Notes under the pieces: generated by a model
What the model saw: only the letters and a program-made list of their open reading frames with translations
What the model was told of the DNA's origin: nothing
Databases searched by the model: none
Made by a program: the position numbers and the translations under genes
Shown here: in pieces, positions 24,181 through 35,100 of the stretch
How positions within the stretch are numbered: the stretch's first letter is position 1
How the letters are laid out: each line of letters opens with the position of its first letter
Assembly (NCBI RefSeq): GCF_902635505.1
Contig: NC_045430.1
Coordinates: 1,738,677 to 1,802,676 of the forward strand
Direction of reading: 5' to 3'
From: Sarcophilus harrisii
Taxonomy: Eukaryota; Chordata; Mammalia; Dasyuromorphia; Dasyuridae
DNA length: 64,000 bases

Positions 24181-24784
24181 TTGGGGCCCACGGGCCATTT
24201 TGCACCAAGTGGAAGGGATTTCTTCTGGGGAACTTGGGCTGCAAGCTGATTGACTCTTCCCCGGAAACCCAAGATCTCTGGGAAAGGAGGCAAGTCTTGG
24301 GGAATCATTCTGTCCCAAACTTTGTGTATATGTTTGGAGATCATTGGCAGTTAGGCCCCAGGGCCCCTCCTTCCCAGGGGAGGAAGGGCTCCCCAAGTGG
24401 AACTGGGGAGACAGTGGTCCCCTAGAAGGCAGCTGACAGTCTGGGGATTTGGGGGGAAGACCTCCCCGGATTGGGGGCAACCCAAGCATGCCTCCCAAGC
24501 CTAAACAACTGACCTTATCTTCCCCAACTCCAGAGCAAACTCAGGCCCTTGGTGGGCATCAAAGCAGCTCGTTACCAGGAGAGTGAGGCAAGAGTGGGCT
24601 GCCCCTCCTCTCTGGGGATGCTGGGCCAGGAGAGATGGCCTCGGCTCAGAAAAGCCTAAAGCAGGAAAAAGAGCAGGGAGGGCTCCACCCGGCCAGAGGC
24701 CTTAGAGTGGTAGTCAGGGCCAGCTCCTGCCCAGGGGTATCTGTGGGGACGGCTCCTGGGGCTTCTGTCACCTTTAAGGATGGG

Positions 24785-25065
24785 CGTGTGCACACACACA
24801 CATGTATACGTGCACGTGCACATACATGTATATTTACAAGCAAAAGTGTACAAGTATATGCACATTTATGTGCATGAACACAAAACCACACATGTGCAAA
24901 GGTGGCAGGGCACTGTACATGTGCATGTGAACATGTGTGTGCATGCATGGGCTGAGCTGTGCACAAACTGCATGCATGTGTATATGCACACGTACATGCA
25001 TTGCAAAACTTTATTTGCACGTGTCTCTTGTGTATTGTGTGTGTGCATGTGTATGTATATATAAA
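24785..25065. repeat. Alternating purine-pyrimidine (TG/CA, TATA) tract
   Basis: About 280 bp dominated by interrupted CACACA, TGCATG, GTGCATGTG and TATATA runs with few breaks in the purine-pyrimidine alternation. No open frame of note. Confidence 0.8.
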
Positions 25066-25784
25066 ATGAGAACCAGAAACATAGGCCCAGAGAAAACTCC
25101 CTCGGGAAAGCTCCTTGAAGCACAGGAGGCCAAAAAACCAACCAGGCTCAGAGTCTCTGCTTGGAAAAGCTGGTGAATCGCTCTGGAGCTTGGGCTGGTC
25201 GGGAGCTGCTCAGTTAGCAGATTCAAAACCCAGCTGGACCCTGGGAGGAACTAGCCGATCCTCTAAATGAGCCGAAGAACCGGATGGCATCTCCCCCCTT
25301 CCAGAAGCTGCCGGGCAGGCGGGCGGCCCCTTGCCCCGTCGGGTAAATCTGGTGCACGTGAGCTGCTCTCAGTCCTCTCGTTTGGGAGCAACAGCCCCAT
25401 CTGGGAAGGTGGAGCCGATTTAATGACAAGCAGCCATAGAAACACAAGGTCGGGCCCTGGGGAGGGGAGCCCCCAACCCCAAGGCGCTTCCCAACTGGTG
25501 GGCCCCAAGTTACCCTTAAGGCTAGAACACATATGCCCCTAAATCAGTCCCAATGGCTTCGCTTGGCTCTTCAAATGCTGGGGTTTCAGGGAAGCTCGAG
25601 CCCCTTTCTGAACTACCCCCCCAGTGTGGTTTCCACTCTTTTCTCGTGTGATAAATTCCCCTATCAAGAAAACTCGGGGCTACCGTTCCCCGCTTCCCTG
25701 ATGGCCACATGTTTACAGCTGCAAAATGTAACTGCAGTCTCTGAATGGTGAAAAGTAAACACGGAGTAAATTTAATTTTACAAG

Positions 25785-25808
25785 TTTTTTTTTTTTTTTT
25801 TTTTTTTG
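25785..25808. repeat. Poly(T) run
   Basis: An uninterrupted run of about 23 T. It may be the reverse-oriented A tail of a lost retroposon, but no body was recognised beside it. Confidence 0.85.
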
Positions 25809-26134
25809 CTTAGACATAACCTTGTAAGCTGTAAATGGGGGCTGCAAGAACTTGGAACCCCCCGGGCCCAACTCCCCCTCCCTTCTAGACTTTCTGAGGT
25901 CTCCAGAGCATAGGGTTTAAAAGAGTTTTGGAACGACCAAGACCATCTTGATGGCCTTTTGAAGGGGTTGGGACTTGGAGCGTCCATCGCAGCTCCCTGC
26001 ACCCTTAACCCCCCCCCTTTCTTGGGCCGCTCTCATCCTTGTCTGTCAGACGCTTTTATGAGGAAAAGATAAAATGTCGTTAACAGTCAGTGGGATGGAA
26101 GGGAGCAATGCTTTTCTGTTACTGTAGGATCTGC

Positions 26135-26192
26135 CATTGGTCTGGTTGACCATTGACCAAAGCAGCAGATCAGCTGATAAACTAGACCAATG
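26135..26192. repeat. Imperfect inverted repeat with CCAAT boxes
   Basis: CATTGGTCTGGTT (26135-26147) faces AACTAGACCAATG (26180-26192); they are complementary over 13 bp with one mismatch, around a 32-bp loop that itself contains the palindrome TCAGCTGA. Each arm carries an ATTGG/CCAAT box. Confidence 0.75.
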
Positions 26193-26269
26193 AGCTGAGT
26201 GGCTCAGTCTGCCCTGGACCTGCCTTTGCCGTGAGCCCCAAGGGGCTGCATTTAACTTGGCAATCAGAG

Positions 26270-26365
26270 AAAAGAGCCCTTTTCAAACACCTCCTGGGCA
26301 TCAGGCACCGAGCTGGGCACTGGGAATACGGGCACCCAAAACCAACTGTTCTGGGCCTTAACCAC
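26270..26365 (+). mobile_element. L2-tailed SINE fragment
   Basis: CAAACACCTCCTGGGCATCA, GGCACCGAGCTGGGCACTGG and GAATACGGGCACCCAAAAC resemble the L2-related SINE core 'cactgtgctgggcactgggaatac'. Diverged. Confidence 0.5.
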
Positions 26366-26391
26366 CTTTAAGAGGATGGTGGTGTCTCTCC

Positions 26392-26393
<2 letters not shown>

Positions 26394-26430
<37 letters not shown>
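26394..26430. repeat. (TA)n microsatellite
   Basis: About 18 uninterrupted TA dinucleotides; likely polymorphic in length. Confidence 0.9.
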
Positions 26431-26433
<3 letters not shown>

Positions 26434-27725
26434 CAATTCTAGTTTGTGTGAGGGAAGGAGAGCCAGCCCTTGAGGAGGAGGGGGATTAGGGAAAGGGTTC
26501 CTGTGGAGAAGTTGGTCTTCTGAAGAGAGTGAAGGCTTCTCCAAGGAAGAGAGCAGGGGGAAATGGAGGCCAGGTCCGGGGGCCGGCCCACACATAGGTT
26601 CAGGGATGGGAGACAAAGCACCGGGCGTAAAGAACCGAGAAGAGACAAGCGTGGCTGGGTGGGAGACAAGGACAAAGGGAGCACCGCCGGACGAGGCTGC
26701 ATCGGGAGGCCAGGCCTTTAGCAGAAGCCCCAGGGAGCCATGAGGGCCCAGAGTAAAACATCCAGCCGTGATTCCATGGGGGGAGTCACCTGTGGCAGCT
26801 AAGCTTGGGGGCCTGGCACCCAAGCTGGTGTGAATCACCGTAGCCCAGGAAGAGCTAAGAAAGCCACAGGCGCCGACTTACCTTTTGCTAAATTCAGTCC
26901 CACAGTCTAGAATGGAGCAGGAAGAGGAAGATGAGGGCAAAGGGCTGAGAGAAATAAGCAGAAACTGCCTCTTAGGGCCTCCAATCTCGGGGTAACAAAG
27001 TTACTGCAAGGCCAGGGAGAGCAGCGGGAAGCCCTGCCAGAATGTCCTTCTGTGAGCTTTTTAATGTGGCCCAGATCTGATCTGAAATACAGCCTGAAGC
27101 TAAGTCAGGGTGTGGCTTAAGCGTGTTCCCACTCGGGACAGTTGGGACCCGGCCACACTCAATCCAGGAGGGTCCCCTTGAAGTCTCTGGCTGCGGATCA
27201 GCTGATAAACCAGATTCCCTATTTCCTTGGAGGCGCCACAGCCTCCATGGGCACGGGGAGGGTTCGTTTGACTTAGCCCGGCTCCCACAGTGACGAACAA
27301 GGGAGAAGTGGGTCAGAACCGTGGCCATGTGGGCAATTAGTAGAAATACAGAAGGCCAGAAGTGCCCCGAGTGCCGTGCTCTCTCCTGGGCACGCGAACT
27401 CCAATGGGAACAGACCACAAAGAACCGTTTGTCCTAAACCGAGCTGTCTGGAGGGTAGAACATGCGGTGGGACTCGGCCACGCGGCCTGCAGTGGCCGCC
27501 CGTTCAGGACCCTGCTGCTTGAGCTAGGGTAGAGGTACCCTTCTTTTGTGAGCCCTTTCATGAGGATGCTTGGAACCGTCTGGGGAAGAAAAAGACCCTG
27601 ATACAAGAACAAGCCAGAAAAATGCCATCTAGGCAACCTTGCAAAGAAGGAGCGGCTGGAAAACCCTTTTTATCCTCTTGGGGTACAGACTCAGTTGGGA
27701 AGGCTGCTGTGAACGCGTTTACAAC

Positions 27726-27731
27726 TTTATT
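27726..27731 (-). terminator. FAM118A alternative distal poly(A) signal
   Basis: AATAAA on the minus strand about 1.45 kb after the FAM118A stop. It could define a longer 3' UTR; the sequence cannot show which is used. Confidence 0.35.
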
Positions 27732-28319
27732 TAGGGGTCCCAACTGTCCGGGTGGCACAGTGAGGATCCCTTAGGCGGAGCCCCGGCTCACGTGCTCTGG
27801 GGGAACAGCCCCCGCCAGGCAGGATGCCGAGCAGCGCCGGCCCATCCCCCAAGTGGTGGGGACCCCTTCGCTGCTGCTCTTCAGTTATCTGGTCCCATTC
27901 TTCCTGACCCGTTTGGTCACCTCCTTCTCCAGCTCGCTTTGTGCGTGGAGGGAGCTGAGATAAATGCCCCGGGCCCCCACCGCCTCCAGGCCTGACTGCC
28001 TGTGGGTACAGGGCTCCACCAGAAGCCTCTGGCTCCAGCTCCATCGCCCCATTAGCCCTGGACCCAGAATCCCAGAGCCCACTTAACGGCCACAGCGGCG
28101 ACTGCTTCACACGTCAGGATCACCCCGGTGCACACACACCCTGGGCCGTTCTAGGCTTTGGCTCTGCTGGGACATGGCCAGATGTGCTCTGAGTCTGCAC
28201 CAAAGACCCCGCCCCCCAGCTGCCGGCCCTCAGGGGGCTTCTTGAGTCCCTCCCCAGCGCCACCTCGGAGCCCGGGTGAGAGAAGCACGCACTACCCACA
28301 GTGCTGAGCTCTTTTCGGC

Positions 28320-28325
28320 TTTATT
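28320..28325 (-). terminator. FAM118A: FAM118A candidate polyadenylation signal
   Basis: AATAAA on the minus strand, about 855 bp after the stop. A second one at 27726-27731 would give a longer UTR. Confidence 0.6.
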
Positions 28326-29179
28326 TTACTGACCAGAGACATCAAAGAGGACCAGGCTTCCAAAGAATTAACGGGCTGGATTCACCTCCTGGCTTCCACC
28401 GCAGCTCCTGGCCAGAGGTCGCTCGGTCCGCCCCATCTCCCAGCGAGGGGGAGGCAGCCTCACCACCAGTGGGGACGCCCGGGCAGACGCGGACGGCTCG
28501 GGCCGAGCGCCCCGACGCTGAGCCAGGCCCTCCCGTTTAGAGCGGCGCGGGCCCTTGGCAAAGTTCCGCATATTCCACTTGACTCCAGGTCCCGCGGCCA
28601 CCGCCTCCGGCCGCTACCCATCTCAGCTATTTGAGCTACGACCATCCCAGAGAGAACCGTCTGTGCCAGATCTCGGGGTACAATGGAGTGTGACATGGTC
28701 GAGGGCGCCCCCGCGACTTCTTTGGGATGGCCCAGAGCCATGTGCCCGCCGCCAAGGAAGCCCCTTCCTCCCTGCCTAGTCCGCGGCCCCCAAAACCCTT
28801 CTTTTCTAGTTCACAAAATAAACCACTTTCTAATGGGTCTGTGCCACAGAAACAACGCCCAGGCGCATTTCCTTGGCACCCGGAGGTGGGGCCTCGAGCC
28901 AGTTCTTCCATCTCCCCCCACCCCCCTTTAAAAAGGGTCTTCACAAACGGGGAGGCCATCATTGGACTTTATCCCTGAGGTAGGTGTCCGTCAGTCCTTT
29001 CCAAGTATACCTGAAACGTAAAAATGTCAATCCCTAGGAGTCGTGTGCAGAGGCCGTGGGGACCCCGCTCCACCCTGGGCCCCACCCTCGGTGTCAGGCT
29101 CCGAGAGGGGGTCCTAGGTCCGGCACTGTGGCTGCTCAGAGGCTGGTTGTCCAGGCACAGGCTTCAGGGGTCTCTGATC

Positions 29180-29199
29180 TCATGAGCCTCCAGAGTCAT
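29180..29199 (-). CDS. FAM118A: FAM118A last coding segment
   Basis: Twenty coding bases complete Asp and add DSGGS and TGA, matching the DDAGGS end of the human protein. Acceptor TTGACAG. The 3' UTR continues to a poly(A) signal about 860 bp on. Confidence 0.9.
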
Positions 29200-32100
29200 C
29201 TGTCAAAGGCAGGAAACACGTGACTCCCAAGACAAGCCAGGCTGCATCCCCTGCCCCAACCCCCCAGGCCCCTCCCCCCCGAGAACACGGACCTGGGTCC
29301 GACTGTCTGATTCTTTTGGGAACATCGACGCCCATACTGTACTCTCCGAGCTTCCTCTTGGCACAGTCCTGGCAGGCGTTCCCTGGGGGACAGACACAGA
29401 GCGGGCCCCACTGGTCAAACCCTGCCGCGGATGGCTCTCCCGGCCCAACGCCCAGGCCGCCAAAGAGGCGCCGCCCCGTACCCCCACTGCCTCCTCCTAG
29501 GGCAAATGCTCCCCCCAGGCCTGGGGGGATGGTCTTACCTAACAACGTTGTACTGTCCACTCGGTCAGCATCTACGAGTGACAAGAAACATCCCATGAGC
29601 CAAGCCCGGCCATGTCGGCCCTTTGGGACCCAGCCAAAGGTCCCTCCACAGGCCACATCTCCACTCTCCCAGAGAGCAAGCACCTGCTGGATTCCCTACT
29701 TGAGCTACAAAAGCAGCACTGCTCAAAAATGGGTGCTACCTTCTGCTTCCATTTGCCACCACCGCCAGCAGAGAATATCCCTCATCTCCTCTCGGCCCAG
29801 CGGGCCGCGTCTCTCTGACCACCAGGAGATGCTTTCCTTCCCAATGCTCCCAGCTGGCAAGCATGTCTCCCACCCCTAGCCTTTTTTTTCTGTGTATCTC
29901 TCTGTTTTTGCCTTTCCGTGTTTCTGTCTCAAGATCATGAAGGACCAATTCCAACTCACTCTTCCTTTTGGGCTCAGCTCTCCCACTCCTTCATCCAGGG
30001 AGCCTCATCATCTCCCCGCATCCCTGCCTCTCACAACCACTTCTGCATAGCTGTAATGCAGTCCTCCAATTCCTCTGCAACAGCAGTGAAGGTTTGGTTG
30101 TGTAACTAAAGAGGATCCCCCTACAAAGTCAGGAAGGGAGGGAGGAAGAAGGGAGTGGGGAAAGAAAGAGGGAAAGGGAAACTGAAAAAGGAGTCTAGTT
30201 TCAAAAAGGCCCAAGAAATGGATTGAGTGGGAACCAAAACCTCTATAAGACCATAAGCAACGGGATTGATTGGAGCAGCTCTTTTTCTAATAGAAAAGAA
30301 TTAGAAAATGAACAGACAACCATCCACTGGGAAATGGCTGAACAAGTTTGTGTTGCATGAAGATAATGGAATATTATTGTTCTATAAGAAATGATGGGCA
30401 AGTCGATTTTTAGAAAAGCCTGGAAAGATTTACACAAAATGATGCTGAGCAAAATAAGCAGAGCCAGGAATACATTGTTCACAGTAACAGCAAGAACGTG
30501 ATGATCAACTGTGAAAGGCTTGGTTCTGCTCAGTGGTTTAGTGATCCAAAGCAGTATCAACAGACTGGACAGAACATGCCATCTGCATCCAGAAAAAGAA
30601 CTAAGGAGGCTGAATGTGTAAATCAACACATACTGCACTCACTTCTTTTTTTTCCATTTTTTTATCTCCCATGATTTCTCCCTTTTGCTCTTATTTTTCT
30701 CTCCCACCGTGATTCATAAAGCAATATGTATCAAAAAAATTTTACTAGGAAAAAAAAAAAGAAAGGAGACCAAGAACCAAAAGAAACAAATCTAATTTCT
30801 TCCTGACATCCAAACCAACAAGCATCCTTCCAGAAGGCAAATGTGAGAGATCAGGCGGAGATGGATTTGCTTGACAAGAGAAGAGCTTGTGGAGTTGTTT
30901 TTATTTATTTCTTTTAATTTTCTTTCAGGGAAAGGAGGTGAGAGAGAAATCAGATTTTACTTACAAAAAAAAAAAAAAGCCATAAAAAAAACATAAAAGA
31001 GTAATAAGAGATAAATTAAGAACCACTGGAATTCTTGAAAACTGTTTTAAAAAAATTATCCTGCAGTAAATAGTAAATAAAATGTTCCCAAATCAACAAA
31101 GAGCAAAGTGAAAATAGAGAAAATCCACTGATCACCTCCTAAAAAGTCCCAAGTTACCAAATCCAGATCAAAAATCTCACATTCATCTACAAAAAAGCAG
31201 CTCATGTACCAAAAAACCACAAGTCAATTACACTGCACAAGACCTAGCACCCAAACACTAAAAACTAAGAAAGATCTTGAAATACAATATTCTAAAAGGA
31301 AAAAGAGATTGCTCTATAACCAAGAAAAAATAAGTCACGAATCATGCATGATCTTCCAAGCTTTTGTGACAAAAATGACCAGAACTGAGTACGAAGCCTG
31401 ACAAAGAAACACAAGAATCCAGAGAAACCTAGAAAGGTTTTAAATTAAGCAACAGCAAAGGACTATATTGCCCTTAACATGGAGGAAGCTCCCTTTGATC
31501 ACACAGAGTTTGGTGGCGCAGGTTAGGATTGTCAGGGGTGAGTCAAGAGATAAGAGGGGGAATCATCCTGGGGGGGAAGATTCCTAAGCAAAACAAATTT
31601 CCCAATCCTGAAAGAGAAGTTGTGGGGAAAGACCTGAAATCCAACTGCAGAACAGCTCAACAACTTGTTGATGGAGACTGTTACAAGGATCCTGGGTCAC
31701 ATGAGCAGAACCGGGAGAATAACTCAGTTCCAACAAAGCATGTCTCCCACTTCCAAAGAGATAAGATACAAGGTGTACCAAGAAAAGGGGAGTTCTAGAC
31801 ATGGCCACAGGATGGATTCATTCTGCCTAACAAGGATTATTTATTACAAAGAGTTTTATTCCCCTCTTTTTTCTTCTGTCTTCTGGTCAATCACAGGCTT
31901 GGCCACAAAATACCCAGCACCACCCAAAAACCGCCCCCGCCCATCAGATTTTACATAGCCCTATGTGTACAGTTAATAGGGTATCATCTACCAACTAGAG
32001 CCTAGCCTATTCAGGGAACTCGCATCTTATCCAAATCCATCTCCTCTCCCCTCTCTAATACGTTATCCACATAGCTGTCTAAATGATGAGAGATCATAAA

Positions 32101-35100
32101 AGCACCAATTTAGAACGGGAAGGGACCTAAGAGGCCATCAACTTCAACCCTATCACTTTACAAAGGAGAAGACTGAGGTACAGAGAGGTGAAGAGACCCC
32201 TCACCCAGGTCACAACAGCTAGTAAGAGGGAAGCAGAATATGATTCAGATCCCGATTCTAGCTAGCTAGACCACACCAACTCCTTTGCTGAAAAAAACTT
32301 CAGTGACTTCCTCCTGTCTCTAGTCTAAAATGCCCCAAATCCCTTGTCCGAGACATCCTGTCCGCCTTCCACATATGCCCCTGCACTGGTTGTCCCCATC
32401 CCCCAGAAAGCTCTTCCTTCTCAGTGCCTTTAATGATCTTTCAAGACTACGTGGGCCCTTGTTCTCTCTGACACCACTTACCCCCACCCCTAACTCCTCC
32501 ACTTGAGTCAGAAGTTTTTCTGAGTTTGGGGATAGGTTCTGGATTGTGCCCCCAAGATCAGTATATGCCCCATATGAGCCACAAGCTACCCTGCTCCTAA
32601 TCTGTCTCTCAACACCATCAGCAGACTTTTCCTGTGTTCCATGCCCCCAGGAGGCTGGTTCTAAGGGTACCCCAGTCACCGAGCTGCCAGTGGTCCTAGG
32701 TCTTCATGACCTTGAACCCCTTGGCTTTCACAGACACCCCCCCCGCCCCGTGCACCTGGACTTCGCTGTCTGCAGATCTGAGCAGCAAGGTCTTGCACAT
32801 ATTCTGGGAAGTAGTCAAAACAATCCCCGTAGGAGACAACTTTAATGCCATGCAGAAGCATGTCGGCCTGGTGCTTGAAGAAATGGTCTTCATTCTCCTT
32901 GAGCACCACCATGAAGTGCTCCAAATCCACCTTGTCCTGCACAGAGTACAGGAAAAGGGCTTGGAATATCTGGTCCCTTAGCGTCTCACCACAGCCCACA
33001 AACAGAAAGGACTTGGTCCGGTACAGGTTCTGCAGAACTTCCTAGGAAGAAGCAGAAGGAGCAAGAACTTGTGAGGGAATCCCCAAACCAGAGCAGAAGC
33101 TCTCTATTGCTTCCAGGATCAAACATAGCATCAGTTTGGTGTTTAAAGCCCTTTATGACCTAACCCCCACGCCCCATTAATGAGACTCTCCAGCTCTTGT
33201 CTCCAGGCATTCTCTCTGGCTGCCCCTTACACCTGGCATGCTCTGACTCCCGCTATCCCTGGCTTTCTTCCCATCCCCATTACAACCCCACCTCACACAA
33301 AAAGCCTTTCCCAAATTTTCCCAATTCTGATGCTTTTCAATTTAATTACTTCCAGTTGACCTGGTCTTTAGCTTGTCTTGCATATGTTTATTTGCAAGTC
33401 GTCTCCCCCCATTAGTCGGTAAGCTCCTTAAAGGTTGGGATTGTCACTTGTCTCTTTTTTGTAGCCTTAAGACTTAGCCAAGTGTCAGACACACAGAAGG
33501 TGCTTAATAAATGTTTAATGAATGAGGCAGACTGAGCCATCCTGGCTGGTTGCTGGGGCTGGGTAAGCCACAGCCACTTCCAGCAAGCACCAGGCCTTTT
33601 CCTAAAGCCCACGTGAATATATATATGAATCTTCTCTTTAGAAAGCCCTTCAATTCTGAGGACTCTGGTCTCCTCTGTTAAATGAGCCCCAAGACTCCCT
33701 CTGGCTCTAACCAGCTACAATTGTGCAACCAGAAGATTTCAAAATTGGGATGCTATATATACTCATAGGTGACCTCCTACTGAACAGGTATGGGACAGTA
33801 CTTGGGTACATACCAGGCATTTGATAAATGCCTGCTATAACAAAAAACATTTTTTGAGCAGAACCAGGAGATCATTATATACTTCAACAACGATACTGTA
33901 TAAGGATGTATTCTGACAGAAGTGGATTTCTTCGACAGAGAAAAGCTAACTCAGTTTCAATTGATCAATGATGGACAGAAGCAGTTACACCCAAAGAACA
34001 CTGGGAAATGAATGTAAAAGTGTTTGCATTTTTGTTTTTTGTCCCGGGTTATTTTTACCTTCTGAATCCAATTCTCCCTGTGCAATGAGAGAACTATTCG
34101 GTTCTGCACACAGATATTGTATCTAGGATATACTGTGACATATTTAACATGTATAGGACTGTTTGCCATCTGGGGGAGGGAGGGGAAAAGTCAGAACAGA
34201 AGTGAGTGCAAGGGATAATGTAAAAAATTACCCAGGCATGGGTTCTGGCAATAAACAGTTATAATTCAAAAACAACAACAACAACAAAACAAAAAACATT
34301 TTTTTTTTTTTTTTTTTTTTTTTGCAAAACCATGCAATCTGGCTTTCACTGTTTGGGGTTTGGATCGAGTCATCCAAAGAGATTTAATTGTTTTGATTAT
34401 GCTAATTCATAAAACTTATTGCAAAGAGCTATTTAACAGCTCTCTAGGACCTGTTCAAGAATACTTTGGGCATTTTTACAGTACTCTTAATAGGGTTTTC
34501 ATTTTTTCCCCATCAGAATCTTAAGGATGTGGAGGAAAAGGAGAAAGAGGAGGAGGAGCAGACTCATTAAGAAGCCAGAGGCAAACCAGTCAGAAAGGCC
34601 TCGGTTTCCAATCTACATAAAAGCAGCTCAGACATGACCAAGGCCCTGCAAACACAGTCATGTGGTAGACCCCATGACAAAAGCCTGCTAATCATGTGGG
34701 AGGTGCCTTTTTTTTTTAAGCTTAAAAATCTTAAAAATCCTTAAATTTAAATTGCAAAGAAGCAAGAATATATTTAGTAAACAGTAAAGTGGGATGAAGA
34801 TAGGGAGAAAAAAAAACCCAAAATAGGGAGAAACACTAAGGGCAATCAGAAGGGCCAGAAAGCACCAGGGCAGCAGGTTAACTACTAACCAAAAGAGACT
34901 GCCCAAATAGCAAAGGCCAACGGTTACCTCTTTATGACTCACAAGTGAGAAAAACGGGAGACAAACAACAAAAACGGCAAAGTGAAAACCCTTTCCTACA
35001 GAGGCAAAAAGTGACAGGAGCATGTTTCTGTCAGAGTGCTTAAAAGGAGCTGCTATCTGTGAAATGAGGAGGCTGAAACTTCAGGGAAGACATCTTTGAG

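Larger units (their letters stand above)
23912..28299. other. Convergent intergenic spacer SMC1B / FAM118A
   Basis: 4.4 kb between the 3' ends of two convergent genes. No gene found. It holds a SINE tail (24105-24180), an alternating purine-pyrimidine tract (24785-25065), a poly(T) run (25785-25808), an inverted repeat (26135-26192), an L2-type SINE piece (26270-26365) and a (TA)n tract (26394-26430). Part of 27700-28299 may be a longer FAM118A 3' UTR. Confidence 0.6.

Noticed and set aside
34688-35023. Hydrophobic minus-strand frame of 111 codons
   Set aside because: Leucine/phenylalanine-rich translation of A-rich intron sequence; no start context or family.
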